Source: Sphaerulina vaccinii (Eukaryota; Ascomycota; Dothideomycetes; Mycosphaerellales; Mycosphaerellaceae). Taken from it: a DNA stretch of 64,000 bases. Position numbers and translations under genes: made by a program. A model generated the notes under the pieces. It was not told where the DNA came from. It made no database searches and saw nothing but the letters and a program-made list of their open reading frames with translations. The stretch covers positions 1,922,001 through 1,986,000 of the forward strand of contig JAKUDP010000006.1 in the NCBI GenBank assembly GCA_022570795.1. The letters run 5' to 3'. Shown one piece after another: positions 42,532 through 54,113 of the stretch (positions are counted from its first letter, which is position 1; the number at the start of each line of letters is the position of its first letter).

Positions 42532-43767
42532 ATGTCCACCGAAGACCATATCACAATTCGCATCTCCATCCCCTTGATCTTAGCGCAAGTCGTCAGATCT
42601 CGCGCTGAACTCCAAGATGCCTGCAGCTACGTCCAACGCCTCCTGGCTGGCCCAGCCTTCCTTTCCTGTTCTCATTGTCACGAGCGCTTCTGCTTCCGCC
42701 TGCCTGTCAACATGAACGAAGACGATGAAGAAACTGACTCCTGGACAGTTTCCTACGACCCTGATGCAACGCCATCAGTCGCTGAGGTGGCTTCTCTCGA
42801 TATCGGCGATGACAGTGCCCGTGTTTCGTTTCGTGGTATTGTGCTCATCAGTCCGATCTGGAAACTCAAACAAAAGAAATGTCAAAAAGGAGAGCACCAA
42901 TTGGCGATGGCTGATGAGATTTCTGCAGTGTTCGCGCGTATCGAACAGTTCCAGCTGATGGCTAGCACGTTTCTTTATGCTCCCTCGAGTGACAGCCGCA
43001 TGAATGTCACTATTGACCACGACCAAAACGACTTCCCTCCTGAGATCTTCGGCCGTATTGATCAGCTACTCGACCGCTGTGCTCGCCAGTACGATTTCCT
43101 TACTGGCTGTCCAGACTCTGGTAGTGTATTTGATCTCTTTTCGTTTCTTCATTCCTCTCAGCCTGCTGTCGCAGAGGAAGTAGAGGAGCGCCACCCCTTC
43201 GACACAGCCATCACCTTCGACCAAGCTCCATCAACCATGAGCGCCACGCGTATCATCGCATGGATCGACATCCTCGTCAAGACTGTTCTCCGCTGCAGCG
43301 CCGCAGATCAAACGTTCTTCGAGTGGCAACTCAGCGAGCAGGGAGAGTTTGCCGCGCCGGAGTTCACGTCTACTGCCCTCCTTTGCGCGCTAGATGTCGA
43401 GCCAAGCACACTCGAGTTGTATCTAGCGAAGCAGCCCGCTGTTGACGAGGCTACGATGTCGAAGGCAATGAATGCTGTCGTCAACCGGGATCCTCTTGGA
43501 CCTTTGGCGTTGCACGTCTCGAATGCTGAGGCGAGCAGGGAGACGAGTGTGAGCGATAGAATCAAATTGAAGTTGCTGACTGGTGGGTATGGGATGTTTC
43601 CAAGGGAGTATTCGAGAAAGGCGTTGATCGCTATCGGGGAAGAAGCTGCTGAAGCGGCGCAGGAGGAAGAGGAGGTGCGAGAGGGTGTTGATGTTGTGTT
43701 CAATACTGATCCGGGCCGGATGAGCATTTTGGCGAAGAAGGCAAAGAGGATGACTTGTATCTGGTAG
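42532..43767 (+). CDS. Hypothetical protein (411 aa)
   Basis: A single-exon gene from ATG 42532; the frame extends upstream by 30 codons that begin at an ATG (42442), but ATG 42532 (M-S-T-E-D-H) is in better context. It has a mostly folded composition with helix-rich segments, a C-S-H-C-H-E-R-F-C cluster near residue 47-55 that might bind metal, and an E-rich stretch (A-A-Q-E-E-E-E-V-R-E) near the C-terminus. No signal peptide, membrane segment or known domain was recognised. Confidence 0.72.
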   Translation: MSTEDHITIRISIPLILAQVVRSRAELQDACSYVQRLLAGPAFLSCSHCHERFCFRLPVNMNEDDEETDSWTVSYDPDATPSVAEVASLDIGDDSARVSFRGIVLISPIWKLKQKKCQKGEHQLAMADEISAVFARIEQFQLMASTFLYAPSSDSRMNVTIDHDQNDFPPEIFGRIDQLLDRCARQYDFLTGCPDSGSVFDLFSFLHSSQPAVAEEVEERHPFDTAITFDQAPSTMSATRIIAWIDILVKTVLRCSAADQTFFEWQLSEQGEFAAPEFTSTALLCALDVEPSTLELYLAKQPAVDEATMSKAMNAVVNRDPLGPLALHVSNAEASRETSVSDRIKLKLLTGGYGMFPREYSRKALIAIGEEAAEAAQEEEEVREGVDVVFNTDPGRMSILAKKAKRMTCIW

Positions 43768-43950
43768 TGGAGTAGTGAAGTAGCTGAGTTAGGTGCTTTG
43801 TATCTCTCCCAAGTCTCATGCGTATTCCCAGCTTGCTCCAAATCCAAGCCCAACAGCATAGTCGCCTCGCTTGTGTGGAGAATGACCAGCATACTCAGTC
43901 ACCTGCCGCTGCGTTGTGTTCTTCCTCCCCACTGCTATTTGGCCCAAGAT

Positions 43951-44338
43951 CTACTCCGCCACACCGCCGGCAGGCACTCTCACTCTCAATTTGACTATGA
44001 GGCGCTGTCCCTGCCTTGACTGCAACAGCATTAGCTTAGCTCGTCCCAGTATGTCGAGACGCGTTACCTTCTTGAGCCCAAAGAGAGCCATCTTCTCGTC
44101 ATTGGCTTGATGCATCTCGTATACGCGATCGCGCACTTGTGTGATTGTGGGTGTGACTATAAGGTGGTATGTCAGCTCACATCCACACAGTGTTCCCGCT
44201 GAATTCCAACTCACTGCCGCAGCTAGAGCCAATGAGCTCCGCAAATGGCGCGAAATCGTGGGTTGGCGATATGTCCAAGCGAAAGGTGAAGAGGAGCAGC
44301 ATCTTGTCGGCCTGTGGTGTCCACGTGAATGCAGCCAT
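43951..44338 (-). CDS. Small three-exon SANT/Myb-like protein (93 aa)
   Basis: Exons on the minus strand: 44338-44215, 44156-44068 and 44019-43951, with introns of 58 and 48 nt (donors GTGAGT and GTAACG). The product begins M-A-A-F-T-W-T-P-Q-A-D-K-M-L-L-L-F, then has F-A-E-L-I-G, then I-T-Q-V-R-D-R-V-Y-E-M, the helix-turn pattern of short fungal SANT/Myb-like proteins, in which the Trp and the last helix are conserved. It ends in a basic K-L-R-V-R-V tail. These small proteins are numerous in Dothideomycetes; DNA or chromatin binding is presumed, not shown. An additional 5' exon is possible, since the upstream sequence in another frame is also open. Confidence 0.65.
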
Positions 44339-45639
44339 CGTGTGATGCTTCTGCTATGTGGCGCTGGTTGAAATCTGGTATGGTTGGAGCTGCGGTGGCA
44401 AGGACGGTGGTGGTTGGCATGAGGAGAGGAAGATCGGCTTCAAAAATGCTGTTTGTTGACGGCGCCAAGGTCGCCTCACGAACAGGCAGAACACGATCTT
44501 CTGATACACGCTTTTCGTAGAAACATCAACAGCGGTCTCCCAGAGGAGGCAAGATATAATTTCCATCAGAGTCTCAGCGACCATACTCAGGAGCCCTACG
44601 TGACGTTCGTTGTACGTGACGTTCGTTGGCTGTGTGGTCGTAATCGATGGTGGGAGCAAATGGATGTGATCCTGATGCGTTGTTAGCAAAAGTGCAAAAA
44701 ACCTGGAACCATTAGGGTTCTCAGGGGAAAGCTCCAGTCTACCTTATTGAAAGGTCGTTGACGAGTTTTCATTAGGGGAAAGCCAAGGGTGCCGCTACTA
44801 AGTGAGAGTGTAAAGAAACACAACTCACCAATTCTGCTGTCGAATGCCCGAAGGCAAGAGGCCTCTGCTTCACAGCAATATATACCTTCATAATAGCAGC
44901 GGTCAACAGAGTCGAGCCACGTCATTGAGGTGCGTGCTGCTGAGCCTTCTCTTCACCACCTTGTCCGACATCAATGATTCATGCACGCCAATGACACCAC
45001 TCCGTACTCTACCCTCCTCTTCGACCGATCACTCTACCACCTTATATAAAGGGCTTTCGTGACCAGCACGCCGCTTGAGATCGCCGCCACGATACCACCA
45101 CACGCACTTCGACACATCAAAAGCTCTTCGCTGACAGCGCTAACCTTGCTCGACTTCGACTTCTCTACCCTCATAAGGGAGTCACGCTCTCGGCTAGCCT
45201 TGGCTTCTCTGTTCTGGTCAGATCGGTGACAGCAGAGCGCGGCGAGAACCGATGTGGCGTGGATCGCGCCAGGACGTTGTTCAGCTTCACGCTCGCCCCT
45301 CTTCGAACGACTCCAGGCAGACTGCGACAAGAAATGCACCAGCACCAAGCGAAGTGCTGTTCACCACCATCTAGAGACGACAATGCGTACATCGCGCCAC
45401 TGCGGCGGCAGCGCATCCCTCATTCGACTTGTCGCTCTCTCTTTGTGCTCCTGCTATGGGTTCGGTCTTTGTGCAAGAAGCAGGGTTCTCCAGAACTGGA
45501 CATCAATCTGACCGGATCCGGCGATGGTGAACTTCGAACTCATTGTCCTCGGCGGGCTGAAGTAGCAAGACCTTCGCGGCTGCGAAGTGTAGACTCCTAC
45601 TTCCACCAGACACATCCATTACATCCGAGAGCCAAGAAC
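44339..45639. other. Intergenic, promoter with TATA box
   Basis: There is no supported gene. TATATAAA at 45043-45050 is a good TATA box for the plus-strand gene at 45640 and would give a leader of more than 500 nt, possibly with an intron. Frames at 45226-45640 in phase with that gene lack an ATG. Confidence 0.45.
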
Positions 45640-46654
45640 ATGGCAGACCCAATAAGGCCTCCAAGAGAGACGGCTGAGACGCCTGACATGGTCGAGATGC
45701 TCCAGCCCAACGGCAGCATCGTTCGGATACGAAGGGGACAAAGAGCAGACTATTATCGACATATCCGAAGAATGCAGGAGAGGGAGAGAGCTGATGCAGC
45801 AGAGGGAACAACAGGCGATGCGGTTCCTGATACCCTTGCGAGTCCAGCAGCTACAGTGCCAGAGGATGACGTTTTTCAGGATGATGACAACGCAATGCAA
45901 GGTGTCCAAGTAGCTGGCACTGTCGCGGCAGCCACTGAAGAACAAGTAGACTTTATGGTTTCTATAAGACGTCGCAGGGCGCAAAGTCCGGCGCCGACTG
46001 GACCTGGTCAATGGAGGCCATTCGCTTCTCGTGACAGACTCAGAGCACTCGCTGCAGAACGAAGCGAGCTGAATCGACTTGCAAACGAGGAGGCCACCAG
46101 AACACGACCGGCACGATTGCAGGATCTCGCAGATGAGACCGCAAGGGAGCGTGCTGAATATCAAGCGCGATGGCTGCAACCTCCGGTCAGACCAGCAGCG
46201 CCAGCAGCAAGACCGACTCATTCAGAGCTTGCAGATGACGATGATGATCTTGATGACTCCATCCCGCCGGTACCATATCAGCCAACAGGTTTGAACCTCA
46301 GCATCAACATGGGCCCATCGTTTTCAGATGCTGTAGACTTCAACGTATGGCTCGCTCAGAATGGTATCGGACCTGAGCCAGCGTGGAACCCTGGCATGGG
46401 TCCAGCTCGAAATGCAAATCGAGTGCGGCCTGCGCCAGCAGCAGCGCCTACAGGTATTACGAGACCAGGTCAACGCCCGAGGTAAGTACAGCAAAAGTGA
46501 TCGTTCGGTGCCGCTGACCACTCCATAAAGACCACAAGCTGGGCCAGCATCTCCTCAGTCTCCTCGGAGGACACCACGGGCTCCAACAATATCTCCTCTG
46601 TCCCCTCGGAGAACGCCACGAGGAGATGACACATCGCCATCGCCGAGGATTTAG
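45640..46654 (+). CDS. Pro/Arg-rich hypothetical protein (321 aa)
   Basis: Exons 45640-46481 and 46531-46654. The 49-nt intron has donor GTAAGT, a CTGAC branch and acceptor AAAG. ATG 45640 (M-A-D-P-I-R-P-P-R) is the first ATG of the frame. The protein is mostly disordered. A short basic helix (I-R-R-G-Q-R-A-D-Y-Y-R) lies near residue 30, a helical R/E-rich part in the middle (L-A-A-E-R-S-E-L-N-R-L-A), a D-D-D-D-D-L-D-D run follows, and a tail from exon 2 repeats S-P-x-R-R-T-P-R twice. The second exon has no start of its own. Function is unknown. Confidence 0.72.
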
Positions 46655-46810
46655 ATAGACGCAGCATTTCTTAGAACAGATAGACCATTTGTATAATTCT
46701 CGCAACGCTTATAAGATCATGCTCTGCACATCGAGACGATACGTTTATCTCAGCATTTCGATGTTCCCTGATCGCGTGCAGCAGCTCTGTGAGCTTAAGG
46801 CAGCATCGCC

Positions 46811-47025
46811 GAGTCTCTCATCTTGTTCGGAGCCCTCGCTCCGCGTACATGAGCTAGCGCGATCGATAATGGTGCAACTCAATTGGTCTTGGTAGGTCAT
46901 TGAGCTTCACTAGCGTCAATAACCCCTGCTCAGATGGCAACTGACGCAGCCTCTCATTGTGTTCGGAGGCGTTGCTCCGCGAACATCAGCTAGCGCGATG
47001 AGTAGTGGAGGCAGAACTATTGGTC
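46811..47025. repeat. Diverged direct repeat pair, period about 136 bp
   Basis: 46811-46888 and 46947-47025 share CTCTCAT-TTGTTCGGAG, GCTCCGCG-ACAT, AGCTAGCGCGAT and the closing block ATTGGTC. They are clearly related but diverged, with small gaps. There is no coding potential. Confidence 0.7.
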
Positions 47026-47831
47026 AATTGCAGCCGTTGATGGTGAAGCCGCTAGCGTGTGCATTTCGCGGCTCCAGCGCAAGCTTCACTTTCGCGACCA
47101 GTGGCGCATTGACAGTAACAGCCGATGAGTACAGCACATTCACTCTACCCGACCAGGTCCGTGATGAGGATGATTGAACGCAACGAAGAGCCAGCGCGGG
47201 ATATCTGCCATGAGATCACGTTCTCAGAGCTCGAGTGCCTTTGTCGCAGCTTGGCTCTGCTACCATTCACCAGCGCGGTCGTGGGGCAGAAGCAGGAGAC
47301 ACACCATCGAGCTGGCAGGTAGATTACGACAGGCTAGTGTGGATTATGGCAACGAGTGTGCTGCCTGGTGCTTCGTGATCAACACCAAACACAGCAGTTG
47401 AGGACAGACTTCACTCGCAGCGCCGTAGTGTCTCTCCGCCAGCGCCTACTAGTGGGGTCGCCACAGCAGGGCACGCACCAGCGCCATGGCTGGAGCGAGA
47501 AAGTCGAAGCGAGGTGGCTGGCATCATGCATATGTGAATAACAATAGCAAAACGTGACCAGCCACTCCGTCCAAACGCGCTAGTGGACGGCAAAATATAA
47601 GTAGCTCCGCTTCCCCTGCAACCTTTTCCTTTCGTTTTTCTTTCTTTCGTCAAAAACACAGCAATGCGAAACGACAAAACAACACCACCGGATGATGGTC
47701 TGCAGGTATTGGGACTACCTTGTAACCCTTCTGGGTTCTGTTAGATGATCCCTGGGCCGCTGTTCGAGCAGCGTAAGTGAAATCCTACGACCTATGCTCA
47801 TTCCACAACACCAAGGGCGCTTGTTGAGATG

Positions 47832-48039
47832 GCATGATTCCGGTTGCATGATAAGGGCTAGTCTGGCCGGTTGTAGGGGCCTGCTGCCGCCCCACGCGGT
47901 CCTGGCTGCACGATCATGCCACAGAGAGATGGTGCTTGGGAGGTCGTCGTGCGATACGACGCCGAGATCATCGCGCACGAGGAGGTAAGATTGCATGATT
48001 TGAGTTGCATGATGAGAGCTAATCTGACCGGTTGCAGGG
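47832..48039. repeat. 47-bp direct repeat pair, period 161 bp
   Basis: 47832-47878 and 47993-48039 match at 39 of 47 positions without gaps, both starting GCATGATT and ending with a GGTTG-AGGG block. Seven of the eight differences are C/T or G/A transitions. Confidence 0.75.
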
Positions 48040-48121
48040 TGCTCTCTTCGGCTGCCTCGTCCTCGAGCCAGACTGGCTTTGCTGCTGGCAACAGAGCTCG
48101 TCAACGCGAGGTCAGCACTCG

Positions 48122-48748
48122 ATGTCAGACAGCCATTCGCCACCGCCAGGCAGCAGAGCCAGACAGCACGACTCAATACGCAGCGACAAGCAACAGATGC
48201 GTCGAGAATCCCGAGTGTCAAGCCTGCGCTGGGTGAGTACCGCAATACTGTTGATGTCACAGCTACAGCTAACGTCTTGCAGCTCATTCGAGGTGAGATG
48301 GATCTACATCAAGGACGTATGGTACGAGAGCTTCGAGGAGATCCGCCAGCCTGCAGATCAGCATCCTGAGCCCGTCGACGGTGCCATAGGTGACACCGAC
48401 CTTGCCTTAGATACGAGTGATAAGTTGGTGTGGATTGATATCCTTCTCGATTCGTCGCTTGAGTTTACGCTGACCACTATAGTGTTACAGTTTGACACTC
48501 ATGTCGAATGCAAGGTCGGTGTCACCCATGGCACTGTCGACGTGCTCAGGATGTTGATTCGCAGGCTGGCGGATGGTCGTCACCAGTTCCTATCCGACGC
48601 GAAGCCCCCAATCGACACCAATGCCGCGCATGCCACTGCATTCAAGAGGAGGGAGGCATTGATGACGCCGCTGATGAGTCCACCAACCACAACTCGCACG
48701 GCCAGACAAACACACTGGAGCGAATGTGCCAAGTTCCGCACGCGCTAG
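48122..48748 (+). CDS. Doubtful hypothetical protein
   Basis: The frame from ATG 48122 (M-S-D-S-H-S-P-P-P-G) is open to 48748 (208 aa). The middle (W-I-Y-I-K-D-V-W-Y-E-S-F-E-E-I) has protein-like composition. However, a well-formed intron (GTGAGT at 48234, GCTAAC branch, TTGCAG at 48284) would splice the start to a short alternative ending of 28 residues instead. Neither version has a recognisable domain. It may be a decayed gene. Confidence 0.28.
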   Translation: MSDSHSPPPGSRARQHDSIRSDKQQMRRESRVSSLRWVSTAILLMSQLQLTSCSSFEVRWIYIKDVWYESFEEIRQPADQHPEPVDGAIGDTDLALDTSDKLVWIDILLDSSLEFTLTTIVLQFDTHVECKVGVTHGTVDVLRMLIRRLADGRHQFLSDAKPPIDTNAAHATAFKRREALMTPLMSPPTTTRTARQTHWSECAKFRTR

Positions 48749-51642
48749 CTTTCAGCACAATGAAATTCTTCAACCAGCATTTCCCTCATCAGACTCAATT
48801 CAAATCACCCATCGGAGAAACATTGACAACTATTGCGAAAGAATCACAATGACCCAGTAGATCTCAACTTCGCTCAATTAGAAGCACGTTCAACCAGCTC
48901 CACCGACGTGTCATCTCCCGGTGGTCACCTCGAAACGCACGGACCGCAACCCACGAAGGCGTCGAGTTGCCATGGAAGTCATCCAAATTCGTTCGGCTTT
49001 TGCACGTACTGATCACCTCCTAGCCGCTCTTTCCCATCAGTGCTTGCGTTATCCTCATCGCCAGCGCGCGGAGCGCTATCACCAGTCCCGATCGACACCG
49101 CGTCGACACCGCCACTCAATCGCCTTACGCAAAGCGTTCTCGAGTGACATGCGATGGCGGAGAGCATCTCAGCTACTACTTGAGCAGAAAGAGGAGGACA
49201 TATAGCACATTGCCAATACAGCGGGTGGCAAACACAAGCGAGATCCATCCTCGGCCTCGCAACCTCGCCTCAGCTTCGCGATGGGAACAGACGGGTCTCA
49301 TCGGCCTTCGAACAGCACAGTAAGTCGCAGCATCCTCCTTGCCTTTTGAGTATCGCGCGTATGATGAACACCCAAACGCGGTCCACCGACTCCCCTGGAT
49401 ACCTCGAGTCTTTCAATGCGGTTCCTACCACTTGCCCGTCGCGAAGCTTGACACTGTGAGAAGTTGCTCTGGGGGTGGGAGAATGTCTGGCCAGCCGCGG
49501 TGCTCCAGAACTTTACTTTGTTTACCCTGCTCAGATGACAGATGAGTGCTCCTAAGACTCGTCATGCAAGCTTCGAAGGGCGTGGCGCAGATGAAGAGCG
49601 ACGATACTCAGTCTGTTTCAGCTAGTATCGCTTTCGCCACAACATATATTCCTGAGGGCGCGCTGCCATGGACACATGATATGCACGAAAAGCGTCATGT
49701 GGATAGTTGCTGACCAATTTGCAGAACAGAACATAGGTGCGCATCTTGCCTCGAGTGGCCCGCCGAAGACCACACCATGATCGTCGACACGAGGAGGGAC
49801 TCAGCTTCAGATTGACAGATGGCAAGAGAGCGCGCCGAACAGCGGTAGGAGAGCAGCATGCCATGGTCGGACAATCTCGCAAGCCTGCTTGTTTGAGAAC
49901 ACCAGTCTTGTCGTCAAGGACGGCGGTCCCATCATCGTCGACGCCAGCCATGGTCAAGACATCGCGTGCCATCCAGCATGCCGACATTGATCGTACACCC
50001 AAGAGAACATACCCCGAAGAGCAATAACAGTGAAGCAACTAGTGACAGTCCGTTCACGAAGCAAGCAGTGGTGCGATTAACCTCGACACTCAGTTTGGTG
50101 ATAATTTCAGCAGTTCAATGCCAAAAGCAGTCCTACACTAGCACCGCAAGACTCGTGTTGCCAGGACAGCAACCACAATCCGAGGCCGACATTCCACCAG
50201 TGAGGACGAGATTGAAAGGGCCTGCGGTAAAGGTGAGCAATGAAGCGCCTCACTGAGCCACCAAAGCGGGTAGATCTCATGCCGGGACGTGCGCAACTCA
50301 AGAACAGCCATGTGTTTGTCGCTGTTGGAGGCTGCACACTGCATCGCAAATGTAACCTCATGCGAGGCGCATTCCATTCGAGAAGAAAACGCGCTCAGAC
50401 CGGAGCGCTTCCATCTTGCAAGGCCTCATGGTTTCTACTCTTGCAGATGCGTGTGGTGCCACACAAGAACAGTCAACGCAGCAGACAGAGTGCGTGCCTA
50501 ATGGTGCAGTACGTCAAGGATCGATAGCCTTCAGTGGCCACATTCGACATCCAGAAGGTCCATCATAGCATCCGGTCTGCATCTTCATGAAGCGCAGCAG
50601 AATGAGGACCATTCCACTTCAACGCTCCTACACACCATCGACAACTTCTTGACTTCAGCGAACGTGTTGCAAAGCGCTTCGGGAGAGTGGCCGGGACTGC
50701 GACGACAGATGGGCCACTGCTGAAAGTCATGCTCTGACCACCCAGGCTGATCGATCTCAGAGTGAAGTAAGAAGTGAACCTCGACATTCACACCTCAACC
50801 ATTCACCTGCATTCATGCCTGACATTTTGCAATAGTGCCTGACGTCTTGGCGATTCTCGATCTATATCTTCTCTCCTGCACGCCCAACTTGCAGGCGGAC
50901 AACAATAGTAATTTGCTACCACCTTAGCCTGGCCGCATCCCATGAGAGTCGGCTTCACCCTCGAGGCGGATCTCGCATCTCGCTTTGAATACAAGCACCA
51001 CGCTGCGGGGTCCCGTCGTTATTAAAGGCGGGTGGACTCGAGAGACTGGAGTGTGGTATCCCATGAGAAGGTATGAAGACTACTCAGGAGAGTGTGCTTC
51101 ACCCGCGTTAGGGATCTCACGCTCGAGATAAGCACTATGCCGCTCGGGATCCTGGCGTTGTGCAAGAGCGGCAGACTGGGGAAAACGGAGTAGCATATAT
51201 TTCGCTTGACCGCTTCGCTCTTCGCTGCCTGAAAAGTGGGTAGCAGAAGGCGAATTACTTCGTTTTCAAGCCCGCCAACGTCCATGGGTCGAGTTGTTGT
51301 CCTCAGACGCGCTCAAGATTGGCGTGGATGTGTCAACCGGCGATTTGGCAGTTTGACAATTCAGTCACATCCAGGATCATGTGCAGGACCACGGTCCAGA
51401 TTCCAGATGAAAATCTTGTGCTAGACGTCCGTCCACAGTCCTTCTACAACAATACGAAGTCGTATGGTAAAGCTGACATTCATCAGTGTTCTCCTCAGAT
51501 TCCAGCCCGGAAGTGGAAGGGCTGCGTCAAAATGCTCTCATTGAAGCTATACATCTTGTCTGGCGTTACATCTGCATCGGAGTCTCTGGCAGCACACATC
51601 TGGCCTCGTCACAGACACAGAGCATCTCTATCGATGTTCGCC
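48749..51642. other. 2.9-kb region without a confident gene
   Basis: It contains one weak candidate (48972-49205, listed separately) and an open frame from ATG 50240 to 50527 without a domain. The rest has only chance frames. Confidence 0.4.
48972..49205 (+). CDS. Weak candidate: Arg-rich 77-aa ORF
   Basis: ATG 48972 is in a good context (GCCATGG) and the product (M-E-V-I-Q-I-R-S-A-F-A-R-T) is Arg- and His-rich and helical, ending L-L-L-E-Q-K-E-E-D-I. It may be a lone exon of a larger or decayed gene. There is no domain and no neighbour clue. Confidence 0.25.
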   Translation: MEVIQIRSAFARTDHLLAALSHQCLRYPHRQRAERYHQSRSTPRRHRHSIALRKAFSSDMRWRRASQLLLEQKEEDI

Positions 51643-54113
51643 TCATCCCAGGAACTCTCCCTGGACCAACGTCTCCCAGCCCTTGCCCGTATCCCAAACA
51701 GCTTGCATCAACCTCCTAGCATGTCCAACATGAGACATACCCCAACCCTCCACGGCTTCCATCCTATGCATGAACGCAGCCCTCTGATCTTCACGCTGCG
51801 CTTCACAGCCCGCAGTGAACATAGGGAATAACAAACAGCTCTCCGCACTACTGCCAGGTCGGATCTGTTGCGTGACGAGTTCAAGGACATGTTCAACGCA
51901 ATTCTGGACTTCTGGATCACTGGAGGGTAAAGCGAGAACGCGGCGTGCGAGATGGATTCGTCCCGCCCAGTGGAAAGCTTCGTTCGTCGCGTAGATTTCA
52001 GCGGCCGCTGCATCATCGCTTTCCTGCTCATTGGGAGACTGTGGAGAGTTAGGATTGGTATGCGTGCATCCTCGAAACACCATGCCCGCGCTAGCATTCA
52101 ACCGCTGTTTGAGGACTTCAGCCGCCTGCTTCACCTCTGCACTCGGTCGCCAAGTTATTTTGACTTGGTTAGTAACAGGATCAATTCTTTGATTGTCGCA
52201 ACTAGCAGCGAGTTCTGCGACTTGAGCGAGTAGAGCTATGCAGCGTCCGGAGAATCCGAAGAAGCAGTCGATCTGATAGATTTCTTCATTGTCGCGATTC
52301 ACGAGCCACAAGCCTCCGCCATCTTCGAGGTACGCGCCGAAGAGTGGTTGTTCGTGTCTATTCGACAGACTGCCAAGGACATCGAGATATGCGAACCATC
52401 GGGAAAGGAAGAAGATGGCTTTGTCGCGAGCTCCATCGGCTTTCTGTGCTAAATGGTGCAGACCTCCTTTGGCTATGATCAGCCGACGAGCCATTTGGAG
52501 ATGTTGTTGCCAGGGAATCCGGATGGAAAAGGTGTTAGGTGTCACGATTTCGAGACTTGCTAGCATGATGGCTGCAGCGAGGGGAGCTAGTGATGAAGGA
52601 TCAGTGGCGTCAGGTATACCTGGAGAGGAAGGCTCATCGAGTGCTTGTCGAAGTGCGGGCAGTACGTCTGACATCCAGCCTGCGACGCGATTCGCTGGCT
52701 CGTCGTGGCCAAGAAGCCTTGCTCGGTGAGATGCGGAGAAGGCGAGCAGGAGGTGCAAGAGTTGAGTATTGCGGACTGCCATTTGAGGCAGCACTCCTCT
52801 GAATGGGTTCTCAGGACAGTCGTGCGGCACCATCACTCGTCCGGTATGGTTGATGAAGTGATGGAAGTACAGCAAGTTCATCTGGTTGCCTTGCAGCTCC
52901 GCCGGTAGTGGCTCCAGAGCACGAGGGATTCTCACGGGCACTGGCTGAGCATAATAACCGCCAGGCTCGAAGGCAATCTGCTTGGCATCAACCTCGTCAC
53001 TCGATGTGCTGATGTTTGACACTGCCGCACTGGGACGACGCAGGTCTGGAGATCGTGGGAGAACAACATTGTAATCGTCGTTGTGCGGTATATCGAGATC
53101 TGGCAACCCGTGGTCATAGCCATACGTGCGATAGCCGTGGCTCTCGTGACGCTGGAACCTGGGCCTGTCGACATCTTCTGTCGGATCCGAGAGCAAAGAC
53201 TTGACACTCAGTCTACGAAGATCGGGCTGGTCTTGGACTTGAAGGCTTGCCGGTTGTGGAAGGTACGGCGAACCGGAGTTGATGCTCGTGCTTGTTGTTG
53301 CTGGTGTGTTGACTACACTGCTGATACTGTGGGGAGTGTAATGCGATACTGGAGATCTTTCGCGCTGACCACTCAACTTCACACGCTTGGCCTGATGCTG
53401 AGGCGACCAGTGGAACTCTTCAGTACGAGTGTAGGCAGAAGTCGGAAGTCCTGACTCGGCAAAAGAAGGAGTTTGCTGTAAGCCAGTCATAATCGGCTGC
53501 GATGTGTAGGATGGCGGCTGGCTGTATTGCAACTGCGGGTCGATGGCAGATGCTTCGGTTTGTTCCGGAGTCGGTGTGTCTACAGCGCGACTGCTGCTCG
53601 ATGGCCGATTAGGGGCAGTGGAGATATGTTGCGCGCTGAAGACATGCTCATGGCCACCACCATTGCTCTTGTTCTTGGTGTGTGACACCTGGGGTCCAGA
53701 CACGAAGGTAAATTGTCCCTGCCCGGCCTCATTTGCTGCTCCATCTTTCTTGGATCTGCCTCCCCAGTTAAGTCGCACACTGAAGTCGCACTCCTGTCCT
53801 GAGCTGTGTCAGTCTCCCATTGGGATAATGCGCTTAGCAGCTGCACTTACCATGCTTGATGCACTTACTGCGAGCTTGTCAGTATACAAGCAAGACTGTC
53901 GCCTCTTATCATACGGCTACTCACTTGCATCTTGGCCTCGTCTCATCGCATTTAATCTTCCTATTTCCGACTTTCAGCTCTTTTCCTTTCTCTCCTCTGC
54001 TTGTGCTTTCCTCTTCCTTACCTGGCTTTACAAGGCCAACATCCATTCCTACTCCTTCTCTTCGGCTCTACAGGCTCTCCTTCAGCAGTCGGCTTCTTCG
54101 CAGCACGCGGCAT
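51643..54113 (-). CDS. Zn(II)2Cys6 transcription factor (766 aa)
   Basis: Four exons on the minus strand: 54113-54022, 53960-53925, 53867-53851 (17 nt) and 53798-51643, with introns of 61, 57 and 52 nt. The zinc cluster is assembled from all four: C25-x2-C28-x6-C35-x6-C42-x2-C45-x6-C52, preceded by a basic P-K-R-R-S-R-N-G. A long Ser/Gln/Pro-rich linker follows, then a helical domain from about residue 335 (L-L-Y-F-H-H-F-I-N-H-T) to the end, typical of the fungal-specific Fungal_trans_2 family. Such proteins bind CGG-type sites in the nucleus and regulate metabolism or development; the targets are unknown. It is divergent from the AIG1-like gene across 517 bp. Confidence 0.93.

Larger units (their letters stand above)
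46655..48121. other. Gene-free region with diverged direct repeats
   Basis: No supported gene. Two pairs of direct repeats are listed separately. A T-rich tract at 47625-47650 is unremarkable. Confidence 0.45.

Noticed and set aside
49622..50038. Overlapping frames on both strands of 96-138 codons
   Set aside because: No domain or convincing splice signals; the sequence is GC-balanced and both strands are open by chance.
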